Assembly: GCF_003597395.2 (NCBI RefSeq)
Contig: NC_133774.1
Span: forward strand, 47,007,740-47,071,739
DNA: 64,000 bases
Source of the DNA: Chelonoidis abingdonii
Lineage: Eukaryota; Chordata; Testudines; Testudinidae
Direction: 5' to 3'
Both the position numbers and the translations under genes were made by a program. Numbering within the stretch: the stretch's first letter is position 1; the number at the start of each line of letters is the position of its first letter. The notes under the pieces are model-generated. The model did not search any database. It was not told the DNA's origin and worked only from the letters and a program-made list of their open reading frames with translations. Shown here one piece after another: positions 1-11,435 of the stretch.

Positions 1-1011
1 GTGGTAGGCTGGTGAGGTTTGTTCTGCTTGACACGTGTGCAGACTCTAGTTCTGTAATGTTCAGTGTCCTCCTTTATCTCTGGCCAATAAAACCAATACC
101 TCTTGCACGACTGATTACTCATTTTGCTGCTAAGAGTTCCATCTCTTTCTGTAGTCCTTGATAAATGTGCCATTTGTATTTTTCAGATAGTAACACTTGA
201 TTTCATAACTTGGTTTTCTAATATATTATTCCATTTGTTTCCAAATGCAACCAGTACCGTTCATACATCAGGGAGGGGACCTTATCACATCTTCTCGTGT
301 TCCCTTGGTTATTTGGTTTGTATCCAAAGGACTTATAATGAAGAAATTTAGCAACTGCTAAATCTTCCTTCTGAGTTGCCAAAATGTCTTCTCATGGAAC
401 AGACTTTATGGGTGATATAACACCCGTGGCACAGTGTTCTGCTGCCAAAGAATTGGCCGTAACAGCTGCTAACCAAGATACCTTGCCGTCTCTTTGTATA
501 CATAAGGACAGCCTAAACATCATCTTTATTTGCATCTTCTGAGCATTTTGGCAAAGATTTTTTTCCCATATCAGGAGGCATTCTGGATAGAGCATCTGCC
601 TCCACATTAGATTTCTGTGTGGATGATAGCTAACTTTGAAGTTAGTCAGCTAATTCTGCAATCTACCAGTGTGCTGTGATATTCAGCCTAGTAAAGGTGA
701 ATATGTAAGTTAACTGGTTACTATCTCTGCAAACTGTGAAGGATTGTGCATAGTACAGGTAGTCATGGTTTGTTAGTTACGGCCCATTTCAAGACCAGAA
801 ATTCCAGTTTTCCTGAATGAAGGTAATTTTTCTCAGCTGCAGTTAGTGTTCTTGACCCATAACTCATGTCATTTAGTTTATCCTCCTGACATTGGTTTAA
901 GATTCCCTTATTGGAAACATCTAAATGTACTGCTACCAGAAATCTCCCAATTACGAGCACAGGGGTGCGCAAACACCTAAAGTGGAGCACCCACAGAGGG
1001 ACACATCTCAA
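1..1011 (-). mobile_element. Ty3/Gypsy-type LTR retrotransposon, degenerate pol fragment
   Basis: Read on the minus strand, 1011 to 763 gives the end of the reverse transcriptase and the start of RNase H, including the typical YGSRTLTAAEKNY stretch. Further along (about 640-560) comes the end of RNase H with a form of the yHPhRN..AD.LSR motif, and at 110-1 an integrase zinc-finger-like segment beginning RYWFYWP with spaced His and Cys residues. The order RT, RNase H, integrase is that of Ty3/Gypsy. Stops and frameshifts break every part, so it is a dead copy. Its integrase end continues beyond the left edge of the window. Confidence 0.75.
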
Positions 1012-1052
1012 AGAACCTCAGTTACTGCACAATAATAACCCTCTCCTTTGGT
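975..1052 (+). repeat. Remnant of a DIRS-type terminal repeat
   Basis: This short stretch (acacatctcaaagaacctc followed by agttactgc) matches the terminal arms seen at 16743-16805, 27150-27230 and 32834-32889, which end DIRS-like elements. No DIRS coding sequence is attached; the Gypsy fragment adjoins it on the left. It is probably a broken end left by a rearrangement or a truncated insertion. Confidence 0.5.
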
Positions 1053-2159
1053 TGTCTTCTATCTTTATATTAACTGAATTCTCAAAATTATTTTTGACTC
1101 TCTTGGTATCTATGTGAAATAGGTTAGGTCAAACTTTTAGCATATTGATCTTGTTTTATTCCATAAAGCAACAACCAAATTTTGTTCATCTCTAAGCATT
1201 TCATACAGCGGAAAAATATATATGTACCTGTACTGGTCATGTAACCATAAATGTTTTAGTTGGTTTTATAAAATGCTTTCTTATTCCATAGATGTCCTTC
1301 CTGTCTAAACATGCTCCTAAATTTTTGATCCATACTTCACCCTCTAATCTGAGGTAAAAGCATTAGAGCATGTTTATTTCTCTTAAGAGAATTGAAGTGC
1401 ACTTTATTGTTACAAAAGCGTCTTGTAAATTTCATTTTTACAAGTACGTGCTGCCTTGTTACATGTGTCATGGCATTAGATGTCAAAAGTTACAAAAACT
1501 GACCTAACTGGCAGTATAGAACAAAAATAATCAAAGGCTTAGTCAATAACTCATGGAGTTTGCTGTACTTGTATAGGTAAACTAATTAAACAGGTCTGTC
1601 TGTGTTCCTCAAGCCCAATGTGGCCCTGTTATTAGTTTTACAGAAAAGAGTGTTGTAACATTGAATGAAGGTAAATGATGAAAGAATAGTGTAGACACGA
1701 AGCACTAAGAACTCGCATTTCTTGTCACAGAGTGGTTTCAAAGAATGGAGGTTTTTCTCTGCACACCTGCAGGCATTCATTGCATAGGCCTCTTGTGGTC
1801 AGTGTTGATTGCTGCTTGTCTGTAGCAGAACAACAAATAACTTAGTGTTTTGTACCTTCTGTGATTTAATATTATGCTTTTTGCCAGAACTGGCACAATT
1901 CCTTTTTCCGATAGTGACAGTAATTATAGCACAGCTGTAGTAAAGGGTCTTTCAGAGTTTCCATTATAAACCCCTATAGTCATTTTATAACTCAAACATA
2001 AAAAAATGTATTTTGTGCTTACATGACATACAGAGGCTTTGCCTTGGGGTGTGTTGTAGTGTAACTTCTTTAAACTGAAAGTGGGACAATTGTCGTTCTG
2101 AATTAAATTGAGTACTAAGGAAATTATTAATTCTAAGGCGGTGTTCCCTTAACTTTGTA
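1053..2159. other. Intron sequence, nothing recognised
   Basis: AT-rich intronic sequence. No open frame resembles a known protein and no exon with flanking splice sites fits AP3B1. Confidence 0.6.
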
Positions 2160-2568
2160 TTGTGTCATTCCTTACCAGTAATGGGATCTGTCTGCCCCCA
2201 TCCTTCCCTCTGCAGATACTCACACTTTCTTGTGAACTGTTGGAAATGGGCGACGTCCACATTGATTGCGTAATTTTTCCTCCCTTGGTATTCACCTCTT
2301 CTTGTCGACTGTTGAGAATAGGCCACTTCCACCTTAATTGAATTGGTTCGTTAGCACTGACCCCCCCACTTGGTAAGGCAACTCCCTTCTTTTCATGTGC
2401 TATAATATATATTCTGCTAATTGTATTTTTCACTCCATGTATCTGATGAAGTGGGTTTTAGCCCACAAAAGCTTATGCCCAAATAAATGTGTTAGGCTCC
2501 AAAGTGCCACAAGGACTCCTCGTTATTTGGCTGATGCAGATTATCACGGCTACCACTCTGAAATGTAG
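2160..2568 (+). repeat. Penelope-type dispersed repeat (family A) with hammerhead-like core
   Basis: This roughly 400-bp repeat is homologous, in the opposite orientation, to 60893-61230, and shorter copies occur at 7908-8042, 36405-36475 and 61579-61875. On the + strand at 2443-2480 it holds CTGATGA, then a GTGGG/CCCAC stem with a short loop, then AAAA (GAAA in the presumed ancestor) and GCTTATGC. This is the layout of a hammerhead ribozyme core. Penelope-like elements are known to carry such ribozymes in their terminal repeats. Assignment to Penelope is inferred from that motif and from the GIY-YIG fragment near the copy at 60.9 kb. Catalytic activity is unlikely, because the conserved G before AAA is mutated. 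Confidence 0.55.
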
Positions 2569-2635
2569 TTTAGATTTCTACGTGGTCTTGTAGAATTCTT
2601 AAATTCTCTGATGCTATATTCTGGGTTTTTTTTAG

Positions 2636-2731
2636 ATAAAAAAACTAGTGTACGTTTATCTGATGCGCTATGCAGAGGAACAGCAGGACCTGGCATTGTT
2701 GTCCATCAGCACTTTTCAGCGAGCTCTAAAG
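2636..2731 (+). CDS. AP3B1: AP-3 complex subunit beta-1, internal exon (32 codons)
   Basis: This exon encodes 32 residues starting [16 protein letters not shown] and ending FQRALK, matching human beta-3A adaptin at about residues 94-125 (numbering from memory). It belongs to the N-terminal adaptin solenoid of HEAT/ARM-like helical repeats. With delta, mu-3 and sigma-3, this subunit forms the AP-3 coat, which sorts cargo from endosomes to lysosomes, melanosomes and platelet dense granules. Human loss of AP3B1 causes Hermansky-Pudlak syndrome type 2. A T-rich tract ending TTTTTTAG precedes it and GTAAGT follows it. Both boundaries fall between codons, and the next residue (D) is supplied in phase by 10084. 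Confidence 0.96.
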
Positions 2732-5119
2732 GTAAGTAAATATAGTTAATTGCCATGTATGTAAAGAGCTGATGTGCTGTCGAAAATATAGGGTATTTTC
2801 AATTGTTCTCCAGTTATAGAAAACACTGTGTGCTGCACTTTATAAATATCTGTGTTTAGATTGATTCCATGTGACTTCCACAGACTTTTTTGTGCATTTT
2901 TTTTAAAGATGTTAAATATGGTAACTAGCAACTAAATTGCAAGGTGAGAAGCAACAAAAACAGGATTTAAATTTTCTTTAAAGAAGTGGATAGAAACATG
3001 AAGAAAAATACTTTACTTAAAAATGTAAACTTTTTTCAAACCCTCATACCTAAAATACATATCCTTGCCTGCTCTTCCTATCTTCTAGCAGTATCACAGA
3101 ATCTATACTGACGCCTGATACCCTGAAAAATGAGGAGAGCCAGAGTCTCCCTTAAGTAAACTTCTGCTAACTGGTTTTACGTGAAAGACGTTCAGCTTGC
3201 TTTGAGGGGTAGCAGCATAAAACCCTAAAATAGATTAAATGAAGTAAATCCCCTAAAGAAAATTCTGGGTTCTCACCTACATTAGTCCTAGTAGTAAGAG
3301 CCAGTGGGACTAGTATTGTTATAGTTGCTCAACTCTAATTCAGAAACATGGGTGGGGGGAAATGGGAAAATGGGATCAGATCACCAAAACTAAGAACCAA
3401 CTCTGAAATGTGGTGGCAAAGATTTAAAAAGATATTTTAGTTCACAGGCCTTGGGATGTGGCATTCATGTTAAAGAGAATTATTTTTCTTCCTTCACACA
3501 AACCTATTTCGGGGGCCTGATGATTTTTTTTGCCCATTCACTGACAGATTTGACATTTTGCTTACCTGTGCAGCTGCCCAAGAAGAGCAGCATATGACTC
3601 CTTATGGATCCAGTCTATGTTGTTGTTGTTAGTTAGAAGGTTTATTATAGGCAAAGTGTCATTCATCAGGGCTAAACATTGGGAAAGCAATGTTCCCAAA
3701 GCAGGCGTGATGGAACAAACTAATATTGGTGCTGTCAAATGCAAATAGTCTCTGCTACTGCTGGACAATCAAGCTAGCCTCCCTCCCTTAGTACAGCCCC
3801 CGCCCCCCNATGCCCTTATCAAATCCCATTGATAGGGGACTCAGGCAACTGATGAACAAACACTGAGGATGGATTTTAAACAGCAGGTTGCAACCTTAAT
3901 GCTGGGAGGGTATAATGTTCCCTCTATTTAATTGGCATTTAGCTGGGTCCAGTTCCGTGTTCAGAATTCCCACCATGCCGCAAATTAGTCAGGATTGACT
4001 CCTTGGACTTAGTTCACTCATGAATCCCTCCACCTCCCACTGTGTGCTGCCATGCAGGGGTAGAGGTCACTAAGGAAGAATTTCAGGTATCTTCTTTTTC
4101 CGTTAGGCTAAAGGACTTCCAGCAAAATCCCAGGTCTCGTTTACCTCTGGTCACTTTTTAGACTTACCCACACTGTACAGTGGCCACTGGGGATGCCACA
4201 TTTAGTATATTTGCACCCCCCCACCCTGCCCTGTAGCTGTTTCCTGCCTTATCCATTCCATAAGGTCTTAGAGCCAAATGTTGGGCCCTGCATCCAACAG
4301 ATGGATTAAGTTGTTCCTAAAAAAAAAAAAATATTGGGCCTAGTGAGTCGGCTGTCTTTCTATGTGATTACTGAACCACTAACTCCCAAAATTACCTCCA
4401 TGTTCAAATTTTTTGGGGGCCCTGTTGACGTGGGCTGGCTCAATGGCTTTGTGCCAGATTTGCCTTCTGAGCATCTCTGAGCAAACCATTAAGTGTGTGG
4501 TCATAACTGCCTAATCAACTCCACATCCCTCTGGATCTGAATATTTAAATTCAATTTGTTACAAGCCCAGAAGTAATTTTCTCTAATGTGGCCTGATTTT
4601 TTCAATGGTTAATAATTGCATTGGCTTCTAATTAGTACTAATTTAATAAGGGGTGGATGTGGGGGAGAGGTTCTAGTACCAGAATCGGATACAACAGAAT
4701 TAAATTTGAGAAGTTCAGTGTCTCGTGGGGAACCCCGTTTGTGTATAGCAAAGACACTCACGCTGAGGGCAAAGCAAAGCCTTAGCCAGTTTTGTTAACA
4801 TAATCTGTAAAGACAAGCAAATGTGAAACCACCCAAACATATAGCAGTAATATAATATGAGGATTATTTTTGGTGTCATTCCTTGCATATGCTCTTATAC
4901 ACTTACACTCTCATCTTTCCTTGGGGATCTGGTGGTAAGAGACAAAGGACCAGCCCTGTCCCTTGCATGCCAAATGAGTCTGATGGTCCAGACCCCAGCG
5001 GCTGAAGGTCGCTGAAGGATGATGACAGTAAAGAGCTTAAAGGTCACTGATGAAAAGCTTGCCCTCTCCTGTTAGAGAGCTTATTTCTTTCCTCTCATCC
5101 TTTTCTGGTCCTTTTTGCA
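2732..5119. other. Intron sequence, mostly unassigned
   Basis: First part of the 7.35-kb intron. I see no coding exon or transposon I can name. There is one ambiguous base (n) at 3809 in a C-rich tract and an A-run at 4320-4331. The stretch 4930-5119, beside the LTR, may be repeat-derived but lacks a diagnostic feature. Confidence 0.5.
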
Positions 5120-6401
5120 TGAACAGAGAGCAACAATACCCGAAGTCCGAAGGTGCAAACAGTCTGATGTTTATTGGGGTGAACTTTTAGCAAGCTTAAA
5201 TTTTAAGTTTCTTTTCCTTATTTTTCAAATTCCAACTTACTTCCTGATTGCCCCTAATTTATATAGTAATATTTTCAGCTATGCCTTAACCAATTATTCT
5301 ACTAAAATTTACCTAACCAATTCTAATGTATTGTAACACGATTAGCTAACCAATTATATTCCACCACCTTAATTAGTTTACACCTAGCACAGTTAAATAT
5401 ACAGCAGACAGAAACAATTACAGAACCAGACAGAGACCATGCAAATAAACATGCAAAACAATAGAGAAGTAAGGATTTTACAACTATGTTTATACAGACA
5501 TAAGGGTTTTTTAGCTGTGTTTATTGATGTGAGTTCTTGCCAGACAGGGTGCGATCAAACTAAGTTTTCTTTTACATCTTCTAGGCTCTTCCCTTTCTCT
5601 GGAGGTGATAGATTGAATCACCTTTCTAACAGTTCCAGATTGCCTTATTTTAATATGACTAGTTTGGAATGTGAGGACGTGACCATACATTTCCCAGTTT
5701 ATGGCTGCTAAAGACAGGCCTTAGACTGTTACAGTAAGAGAAGGCCACTACACAGAAAGTGATTTTTTATTTTTTTTATACCTTTTATAACTAGCTAAGT
5801 AATAAAAATACGCCTACAGTCTTAAAGTATAGGCCTTTGCAGACAGGCCTGAGTATCTATATCCTAACGTCTCCTACCTGGTGGCCTGACCTATTAGAGG
5901 GCCTTGGGGACTGTCATGAAGAATAATTCAGATGCCCAGCCTCCTGTGTCCATATCTAACCTAATATTTGGTGCCTGTATTCTATAGTTTAACATATGAG
6001 TGCCTCTTAGTTCATTATCATATATGTCAGCTATTGCAAAAGCAAATTTTTGGTTAAACATCTATCAATGACTTTCTTGAAAGCTTAGTATCAATTAGTG
6101 TTCCTGCGGTTATGTACCAAATCCTCTCTCAAAGAAGCTATTACCAGTTCCCCAAAATCTAAGTTAACTGTCAGGCAGTTTTGCCTTTGATAAGGGTCAC
6201 AGACCTGTGCTTCACTTATGCTAACCTGCTTAAGCCAATGTCTCAGAGAATATAAGTCTTTAGATTCCTTATGTTACTGCTAAGTAAAATAAAATGCTAA
6301 GCTGGCTCTATGGGCTACACCAAAGTGAGTAATCATGGCGTTTGATGGCTGCAACTCAGGCATCACTTAGTGCAGAAGGGGCATGATCTGATCCCATAAC
6401 A
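5120..6401 (-). mobile_element. LTR of an endogenous retrovirus-like element
   Basis: On the minus strand this block starts TGTTATGGG at 6401 and ends CA at 5120, as an LTR should. It contains AATAAA, read on the minus strand from the TTTATT at 5172-5177, placed before the 3' end as in an R-region polyadenylation signal. Directly upstream on the minus strand (6411-6402) lies the purine-rich gaaaggggca, a polypurine tract that primes plus-strand synthesis next to a 3' LTR. The left boundary is estimated from the terminal CA, and no target duplication can be matched. It is probably a 3' LTR with a truncated internal region to its right. Confidence 0.5.
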
Positions 6402-6411
6402 TGCCCCTTTC
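6402..6411 (-). other. Putative polypurine tract next to the LTR
   Basis: Ten purine-rich bases (gaaaggggca on the minus strand) directly precede the TG that opens the LTR. That is the expected position and composition of a retroviral plus-strand primer. Confidence 0.4.
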
Positions 6412-6760
6412 ACCATACCATTGAAGGTATATGGCTTCACCCTTGGAAAATTAGCTGCTGATCTGGCAGCCTTCTTTTTGGTCTAATGCATGTTAGTGTG
6501 CCCACAGATCCAGATATTAACTCTTTTCTCAATGTCTCCTGCAACCACAAATGGCAGACAGGGTTAGTATGGTCCCCCAGCGTGTCCCAGCAACCCAACG
6601 TTACGATAAACATAGGCCCTGTAGCGTTCTGATTTCCGGTGCCCAATTGCCTGGACCTGCTGAAAGTCAAACCTGGAACTTCAGACAACACTACCCCAAT
6701 CCTAAAGGAACATGTACCAAATTTTTTAGGTTGAAAACTATGACAGCTTTCTCATGACTG
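6412..6760 (-). mobile_element. Probable internal remnant upstream of the 3' LTR
   Basis: The position just upstream of the polypurine tract suggests the 3' end of a proviral internal region. An 84-codon open frame on the minus strand (6691-6437) has no motif I can assign. The call rests on context only. Confidence 0.25.
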
Positions 6761-7892
6761 CTGTGAATTTATACCGGGTAAGGCAACTCCCATTCCTATG
6801 GAAGAATAGTGGGCCTAGCTCCAAAATTGTTTGACTGCTTTCACAAGACATAATTGTTAATCTGTGAATTCCCTTAATTCAGCCATAATCCCTTTTTCTA
6901 CTTATTCAGTTTTTGAATACCTGTATTTTAAAGACACTGATCCTTTCTTAAATTGTACGTTCAGTGCACACCTTGAGCAGTTCTTGGCTGCCTGTGGCAC
7001 CAGCTTGCTAATTCTGAAAGCCAGAAAAGGCACAACAAATGCTGTTTTGCATAAAGCTGCCTGCACACCCCAAGAACTGCATATTCTGAAATATGTGATC
7101 AGTAAACCCAGTGCAGTTATAGGGTGCCTGTCTCCCCTACATCTATTGTGTTTGTGTCTGAACCAACCCTCCAAGAGCTTCCTTAATAAGAACCTCATAC
7201 AGGGGTCAGCAAGTCCAGTTAGCCTGCAACATAAAGTCAGGCATGTGAGGTGCCCTGGGATTGTAGATGAAGCAAATCTAGGGTGTACCAGAGAGATATT
7301 GCATATCTTATCATTTGATACTCAAGGATGGGCTGAACATGCTGAAATCTTTTCTTAACTCTAAATTCTGCAAATTCCACTAAACTAGCCTCTTAAATCC
7401 TGAAAGATCTGGAGGCAATGGAGTTTTTTGCATCGGACTGTACCTGAAGCTTTGTTCCCAATATCCAAATGGATCACCCAGATACCCTGTTAAACTGAGT
7501 GAGCAATGATTCCCACACTTCCTAGTCGTTCATTTGTTCCTGGCAGCTTCAGGTGGAGCAGCAGCAGCCTCCATTCCCCCATGGTGCCTCCAGCATGGCT
7601 CCCAGAGCTTGTCACTGGCACGGGGACCACGTGGGCAGGAGTGAGGAGAAACAGAACATAGTCCCGCTGCAGCAGCCTGACTCCTGTGCAGCTCCCAAGG
7701 AGGATGGGGTCCTGATACTTGAGTGCCTCCCAGGGAGATGGGAATGGTGCGGTCCCAGTATGTAAATGCCTCTCCCAGTCCACTACTACTTGCTTTTCCT
7801 GTGCTGTCTGTCATTCCCATCCTCTCCTGGTACTGCCTGTGTGTAGTAGCACCTGGTATGCCTTGACAGGTGATGCTTGCTGGAGCAGTAAC
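6761..7892. other. Unassigned intron sequence with a 164-codon open frame
   Basis: The longest open frame is at 6864-7358 on the + strand, but its product has no recognisable domain, no splice context and an equally open antisense frame. The part around 7530-7760 is GC-rich and looks repeat-like. I do not call a gene. Confidence 0.35.
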
Positions 7893-8057
7893 TAGTGGAA
7901 CAAGAAAAAGCAGCAGAGAATCCTGTGGCACCTTATAGACTAACAGACGAAACCTCATGATCCAAAACGTCTGTTAGTCTATAAGTGCCACAGGATTCTC
8001 TGCTGCTTTTACAGATTCAGACTAACATGGCTACCCCTCTGATAGTGGAACAAGAAA
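7893..8057. mobile_element. Foldback retroposon (family A) with exact 15-bp target duplication
   Basis: The 135-bp insert at 7908-8042 lies between two exact copies of tagtggaacaagaaa (7893-7907 and 8043-8057). Inside, about 40 bp beginning agcagcagagaatcctgtgg reappears inverted at about 7967-8008, with a loop near 20 bp. The tail (actaacatggctaccc) is the head of the family A repeat on the opposite strand. A 15-bp duplication is typical of target-primed reverse transcription. Inverted terminal-repeat arrangements with variable duplications are known for Penelope-like elements, and cDNA foldback would give the same picture. Confidence 0.75.
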
Positions 8058-8181
8058 CTTTTGAAATTCCAAGGTGAATTTAAATATATGAGAGGGGGCA
8101 ATAGCCATCTGGCTAGCCTGTTCCCCTATCACCAGCCGGTGGGAAGGCAGCAGATCTGGGGCAACAGCAGCAACCCCCTCC

Positions 8182-9410
8182 TGTTATAGACTCATAGGTC
8201 AGAAGGGACCAATATGATCATCTAGTCTGACCTGCTGCACAAAGCAGGCCACAGAACCCTACCCATTCACTTCTATTACAAACTCCTAACCTATGTCCGA
8301 GTTATTGAAGTCTTCAAATTGTGTGTTTTGAAAGACCTCAAGCTGCAGAGAATCCACCAGCAAGTGACCCATGCCACCACTGCTGCAGGAGAAGTGCGAA
8401 AAACCTTCAGAGCCTCTGCCATCTGTCCATGGAGGGAACATTCCTTCCAAAGACCCCAAATATGGCGATCAGCTAAAACCCTTAGCCATGTGGCAAGAAC
8501 TCACCAGCCAGCAGTTCAGGCAACGAATTCTCAAAGCAGTAACTCGGATCCCATCCCATCCAACATCCCATCGCAGACCATTGAGCAGACCTATCTGCTG
8601 ATAATCCAAGAACAATTGGCCAAAATTTAACTATTCCTATTCATATCATCATCCCTTCCATAAACGTTATCAAGGCTTAGTCTTAAAGCCAGATATGTCT
8701 TTTTGCCCCCACCACTCCCCTTGGAGGCTGGGTTCTAGAACTTCACTCCTCTAATGGTTAGAACCTCGTTTTCGTCAATTTCAAGTCTAAAACTTACCTA
8801 ATGTCCAGTTTGTACCCGTTTGTTCCTGTGTCTACATTGGTACTAAGAAGCTTAAAATAATTCCCTCCCGCCTCCCTAATGTTAATGGCGCCCCCGCGAA
8901 TATATTATATAAGAGAGGAGCATATCCCCCCCGCAAAGCCTTCTTTTGGGCTGGAGGGAGAGGCTAAACAAGCAAAGCTCTGAGTCTCCCCTTTCATAAG
9001 GCAGGTTTTCCATTCTCGGATCATCCTAGTAAGCCCGTCTCTCGAACCATGTTCCCAGTTTGTGAATTCATGCTTTGTAAACATGGGAGACCAGAAACTG
9101 CACACAGTATTCTTCAGATGAGGTCTCACCAGTGCTTTATAGGAAGGCCTGACGGTACTACGGAACTGCACACAGTATTCCAGATGAGGTCTCACCAGTG
9201 CCTTATATAACGGTACTAACACCTCCTTATCCTTGCTGGAAATACCTCGCCTGATGCATCCTAAAACCGCATTTGCTTTTTTAATGGCCATGTCGCATTG
9301 GCGGCTCATAGTCATCCTGTGATCAACCAATACTCCACGGTCCTTCTCCTGCTCTGTTGCTTCCAACAATGTATATCTAAAATTCTTATTATTATTATTA
9401 ATCCCTTATA
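8182..9410 (-). mobile_element. CR1 LINE, 5'-truncated 3' end
   Basis: The minus-strand reading at 9369-8905 contains GVLVDHRMTMSRQCDMA and YKALVRPHLEYC, the C-terminal part of CR1 ORF2 downstream of the reverse transcriptase core. The element continues through its 3' part to about 8182, where ctatgagtctat on the minus strand matches the short terminal repeat typical of CR1. Frameshifts and stops are frequent. About 65 bp is duplicated inside it (9094-9160 and 9162-9222), so the YKALVRPHL motif appears twice. The 5' limit near 9410 is estimated. Confidence 0.85.
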
Positions 9411-10083
9411 TGTCCATCTCTTCCCACTCTGCACCAGGGTACTACATACATCCACTGTAGTCTGTTCAAGATTCATCCCCGCTGATTGTAGGAGAAGGGC
9501 ATTTCGTTGTTTTAAAAAAAAAAAATAGAATGATTAAAAAGGATTTATTGCTGAAAAGGCGAAGATTTTAGAAAAGGCATCTCCTTTTGTTGCAGCATAC
9601 ATGTTTAATTTATTTTTTCTATTTGACAGTTTTGATGTATGGGGAAGCTGTATGTAATATTAAGATGGATCTGGATTGTACAACTTTAAAAATGCCTGAA
9701 TTTGTGAAAGACTTTAAAATTATAAATAGAAAAAATTATTATATTTTGTAACAATTCTCTCTCCTTCATCTTCCTTTGCCTTCATTTTTCCTATTTTCAT
9801 TAGCATAAATAAAACTTGTTAATGTGGTGTTATGTCTGGCAGCTCCTCGTAATATATGCAGTATTCTTCAGATTGTTGAAACTTTTTCTTTTGTCAAGTT
9901 TCACATCAATTTGCATGATAGCAATGTGAACTTTGAAATTAAACCCAGACTAATAACAGTAAAAGAAAAATATGGCATTCATGTGGCTTAATATGTCCTC
10001 AGTCATTGCAGTATTCACTACATGTTTAATAATGATAAATTTTTGCAGTATTACTTGTATTGTTTTGTTTCCATTCTTTTTAG
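9411..10083. other. Intron sequence before the second exon
   Basis: AT-rich single-copy-looking sequence with a short A-run at 9512-9525. It ends in a T-rich stretch that serves as the acceptor tract of the exon at 10084. No other feature seen. Confidence 0.6.
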
Positions 10084-10244
10084 GATCCTAATCAGTTAAT
10101 CCGTGCAAGTGCTTTGAGAGTTTTATCTAGTATTCGTGTACCAATTATTGTTCCTATTATGATGCTTGCTATTAAAGAAGCTTCTGCCGATTTATCTCCT
10201 TACGTTAGAAAAAATGCAGCCCATGCGATCCAAAAACTGTATAG
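10084..10244 (+). CDS. AP3B1: AP-3 complex subunit beta-1, internal exon (161 nt)
   Basis: This exon begins [16 protein letters not shown] and runs through a proline/isoleucine-rich stretch to [16 protein letters not shown] and KLY, matching human residues of about 126-179. The paired leucine- and alanine-rich helices are those of the adaptin N-terminal solenoid. It begins after TTTTTAG and ends AG before GTAAGT. Its length leaves two bases of a serine codon, which is completed by the first T of the exon at 28558. The protein sequence is almost unchanged from mammals, as expected of a constrained core subunit. Confidence 0.97.
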
Positions 10245-10838
10245 GTAAGTAGTCTTTTACCATAAATGTTGAAAAGCTATCCTAGGGAAATTCTGTGCCA
10301 CTGTGGTGCAGCATAAAAATGCTCCCCCCTTGCAGATTTTCTTTGCTTCCTTGCAAAAAATGGTTTCTGTGGGGAAGCAAAGAGAAGCTGGGGGTATGAG
10401 GCTCAGGGGTGTGTGGATACACAGGAGTTGAGCGGACAAGGGAAGTGGCTTCCTGTACAAGGATCCCTCCACCACACCCCCTCCGCATCAGGAGCCCTCT
10501 GGAAATTATTCAAAGCAGTGTCTGTTGACAGCTCATGCTTCCGACCAAGGGTATAAGGGGTGGTGCAGGTCCTTTTTACTGCTGTGTGGTCTGTGTTGAA
10601 ATTGTGTCCGCCTTCAGTGTGTAACCTGCAAAGTAAACTCGGTCTAAATAGTTTTGATATCTAGTTTTGTAGCTTTAGTTCGCCTAAGGTTATTGTTGGT
10701 GTAGGATAAATTCGCTTGTATCTCTTCTCCCCATCTCTCACCCCCCCCCCCATTCCAGGGACAATCCTTCCTGGGACTGTGCCCAAAGTTCCAAGATTCA
10801 GAAGTGTCCTGCCCTCGCTTCTTCTCAGCAGTGATGAG

Positions 10839-11195
10839 CAGGAGCGGCGCCAGAGTTTCTGACGCCCTAGGCGGACGGCCATTTCGCCGCCCCCTGTGGG
10901 TCCGGTGGACCTACCACAGTCATGCCAGCGGACGGTCCGCTGGTCTAAAGGCTCCGGTGGACCTAACGCAGGCATGACTGCGGTAGGTCCACCGGAGCCT
11001 TTAGACCAGCGCACCGTCCGCCGAAATGACTGTGGCAGCTCCACCGGAGCCTTTCCAGCAGTGGACCATCTGCCGGCATGACTGCGGTAGGTCCACCGGA
11101 CCCGCGTGTCGCCCCCCCGGCAAAATAGCACCCCCTCAAAAATTCTGGTGCCCTAGGCCATTGCTTAGGTCGCCTAAGTGGTAGCGCTGGCCCTG
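10839..11195. mobile_element. hAT-like non-autonomous DNA transposon, 357 bp
   Basis: It is flanked by exact 8-bp duplications gtgatgag (10831-10838 and 11196-11203). The ends are imperfect inverted repeats: caggagcggcgcc at the left and cagggccagcgc from the right end on the other strand. CAG-starting termini and 8-bp duplications are hallmarks of hAT transposons. The interior is GC-rich and largely made of facing copies of the motif ggtccaccgga. A copy of exactly the same length lies at 49666-50022 in the opposite orientation. It encodes no protein. Confidence 0.85.
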
Positions 11196-11435
11196 GTGAT
11201 GAGCATCAACAGTGCCTGTGCTGCCTGGGAGAAGCTGTCAGCAAGGTGCAATAATTAGAGAGGTACAAGAGCTCTATCTTAGGAAGTTTCTGATGGAGAA
11301 GGCTATGAGGCCTTGCTCTCACTCGGGCTCTGGAGACCGCCATGTACATCAGCCTCAATCGACTAGCAGCACCCCTGCAAGCATGAGCCTTGGAGCAAAG
11401 TCTTTACTGTCAAAGTGGAGAGACTCCTCCTACAA

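Noticed and set aside
3809..3809. Ambiguous base n in a C-rich tract
   Set aside because: A sequencing uncertainty in a homopolymer-like region, not a biological signal.
6864..7358. 164-codon + strand frame
   Set aside because: No recognisable domain; an antisense frame over the same bases is also open. Not kept as a gene.
10661..11131. 156-codon minus-strand frame
   Set aside because: Crosses the boundary of the nested hAT-like element at 10839-11195; antisense of DIRS gag and transposon.
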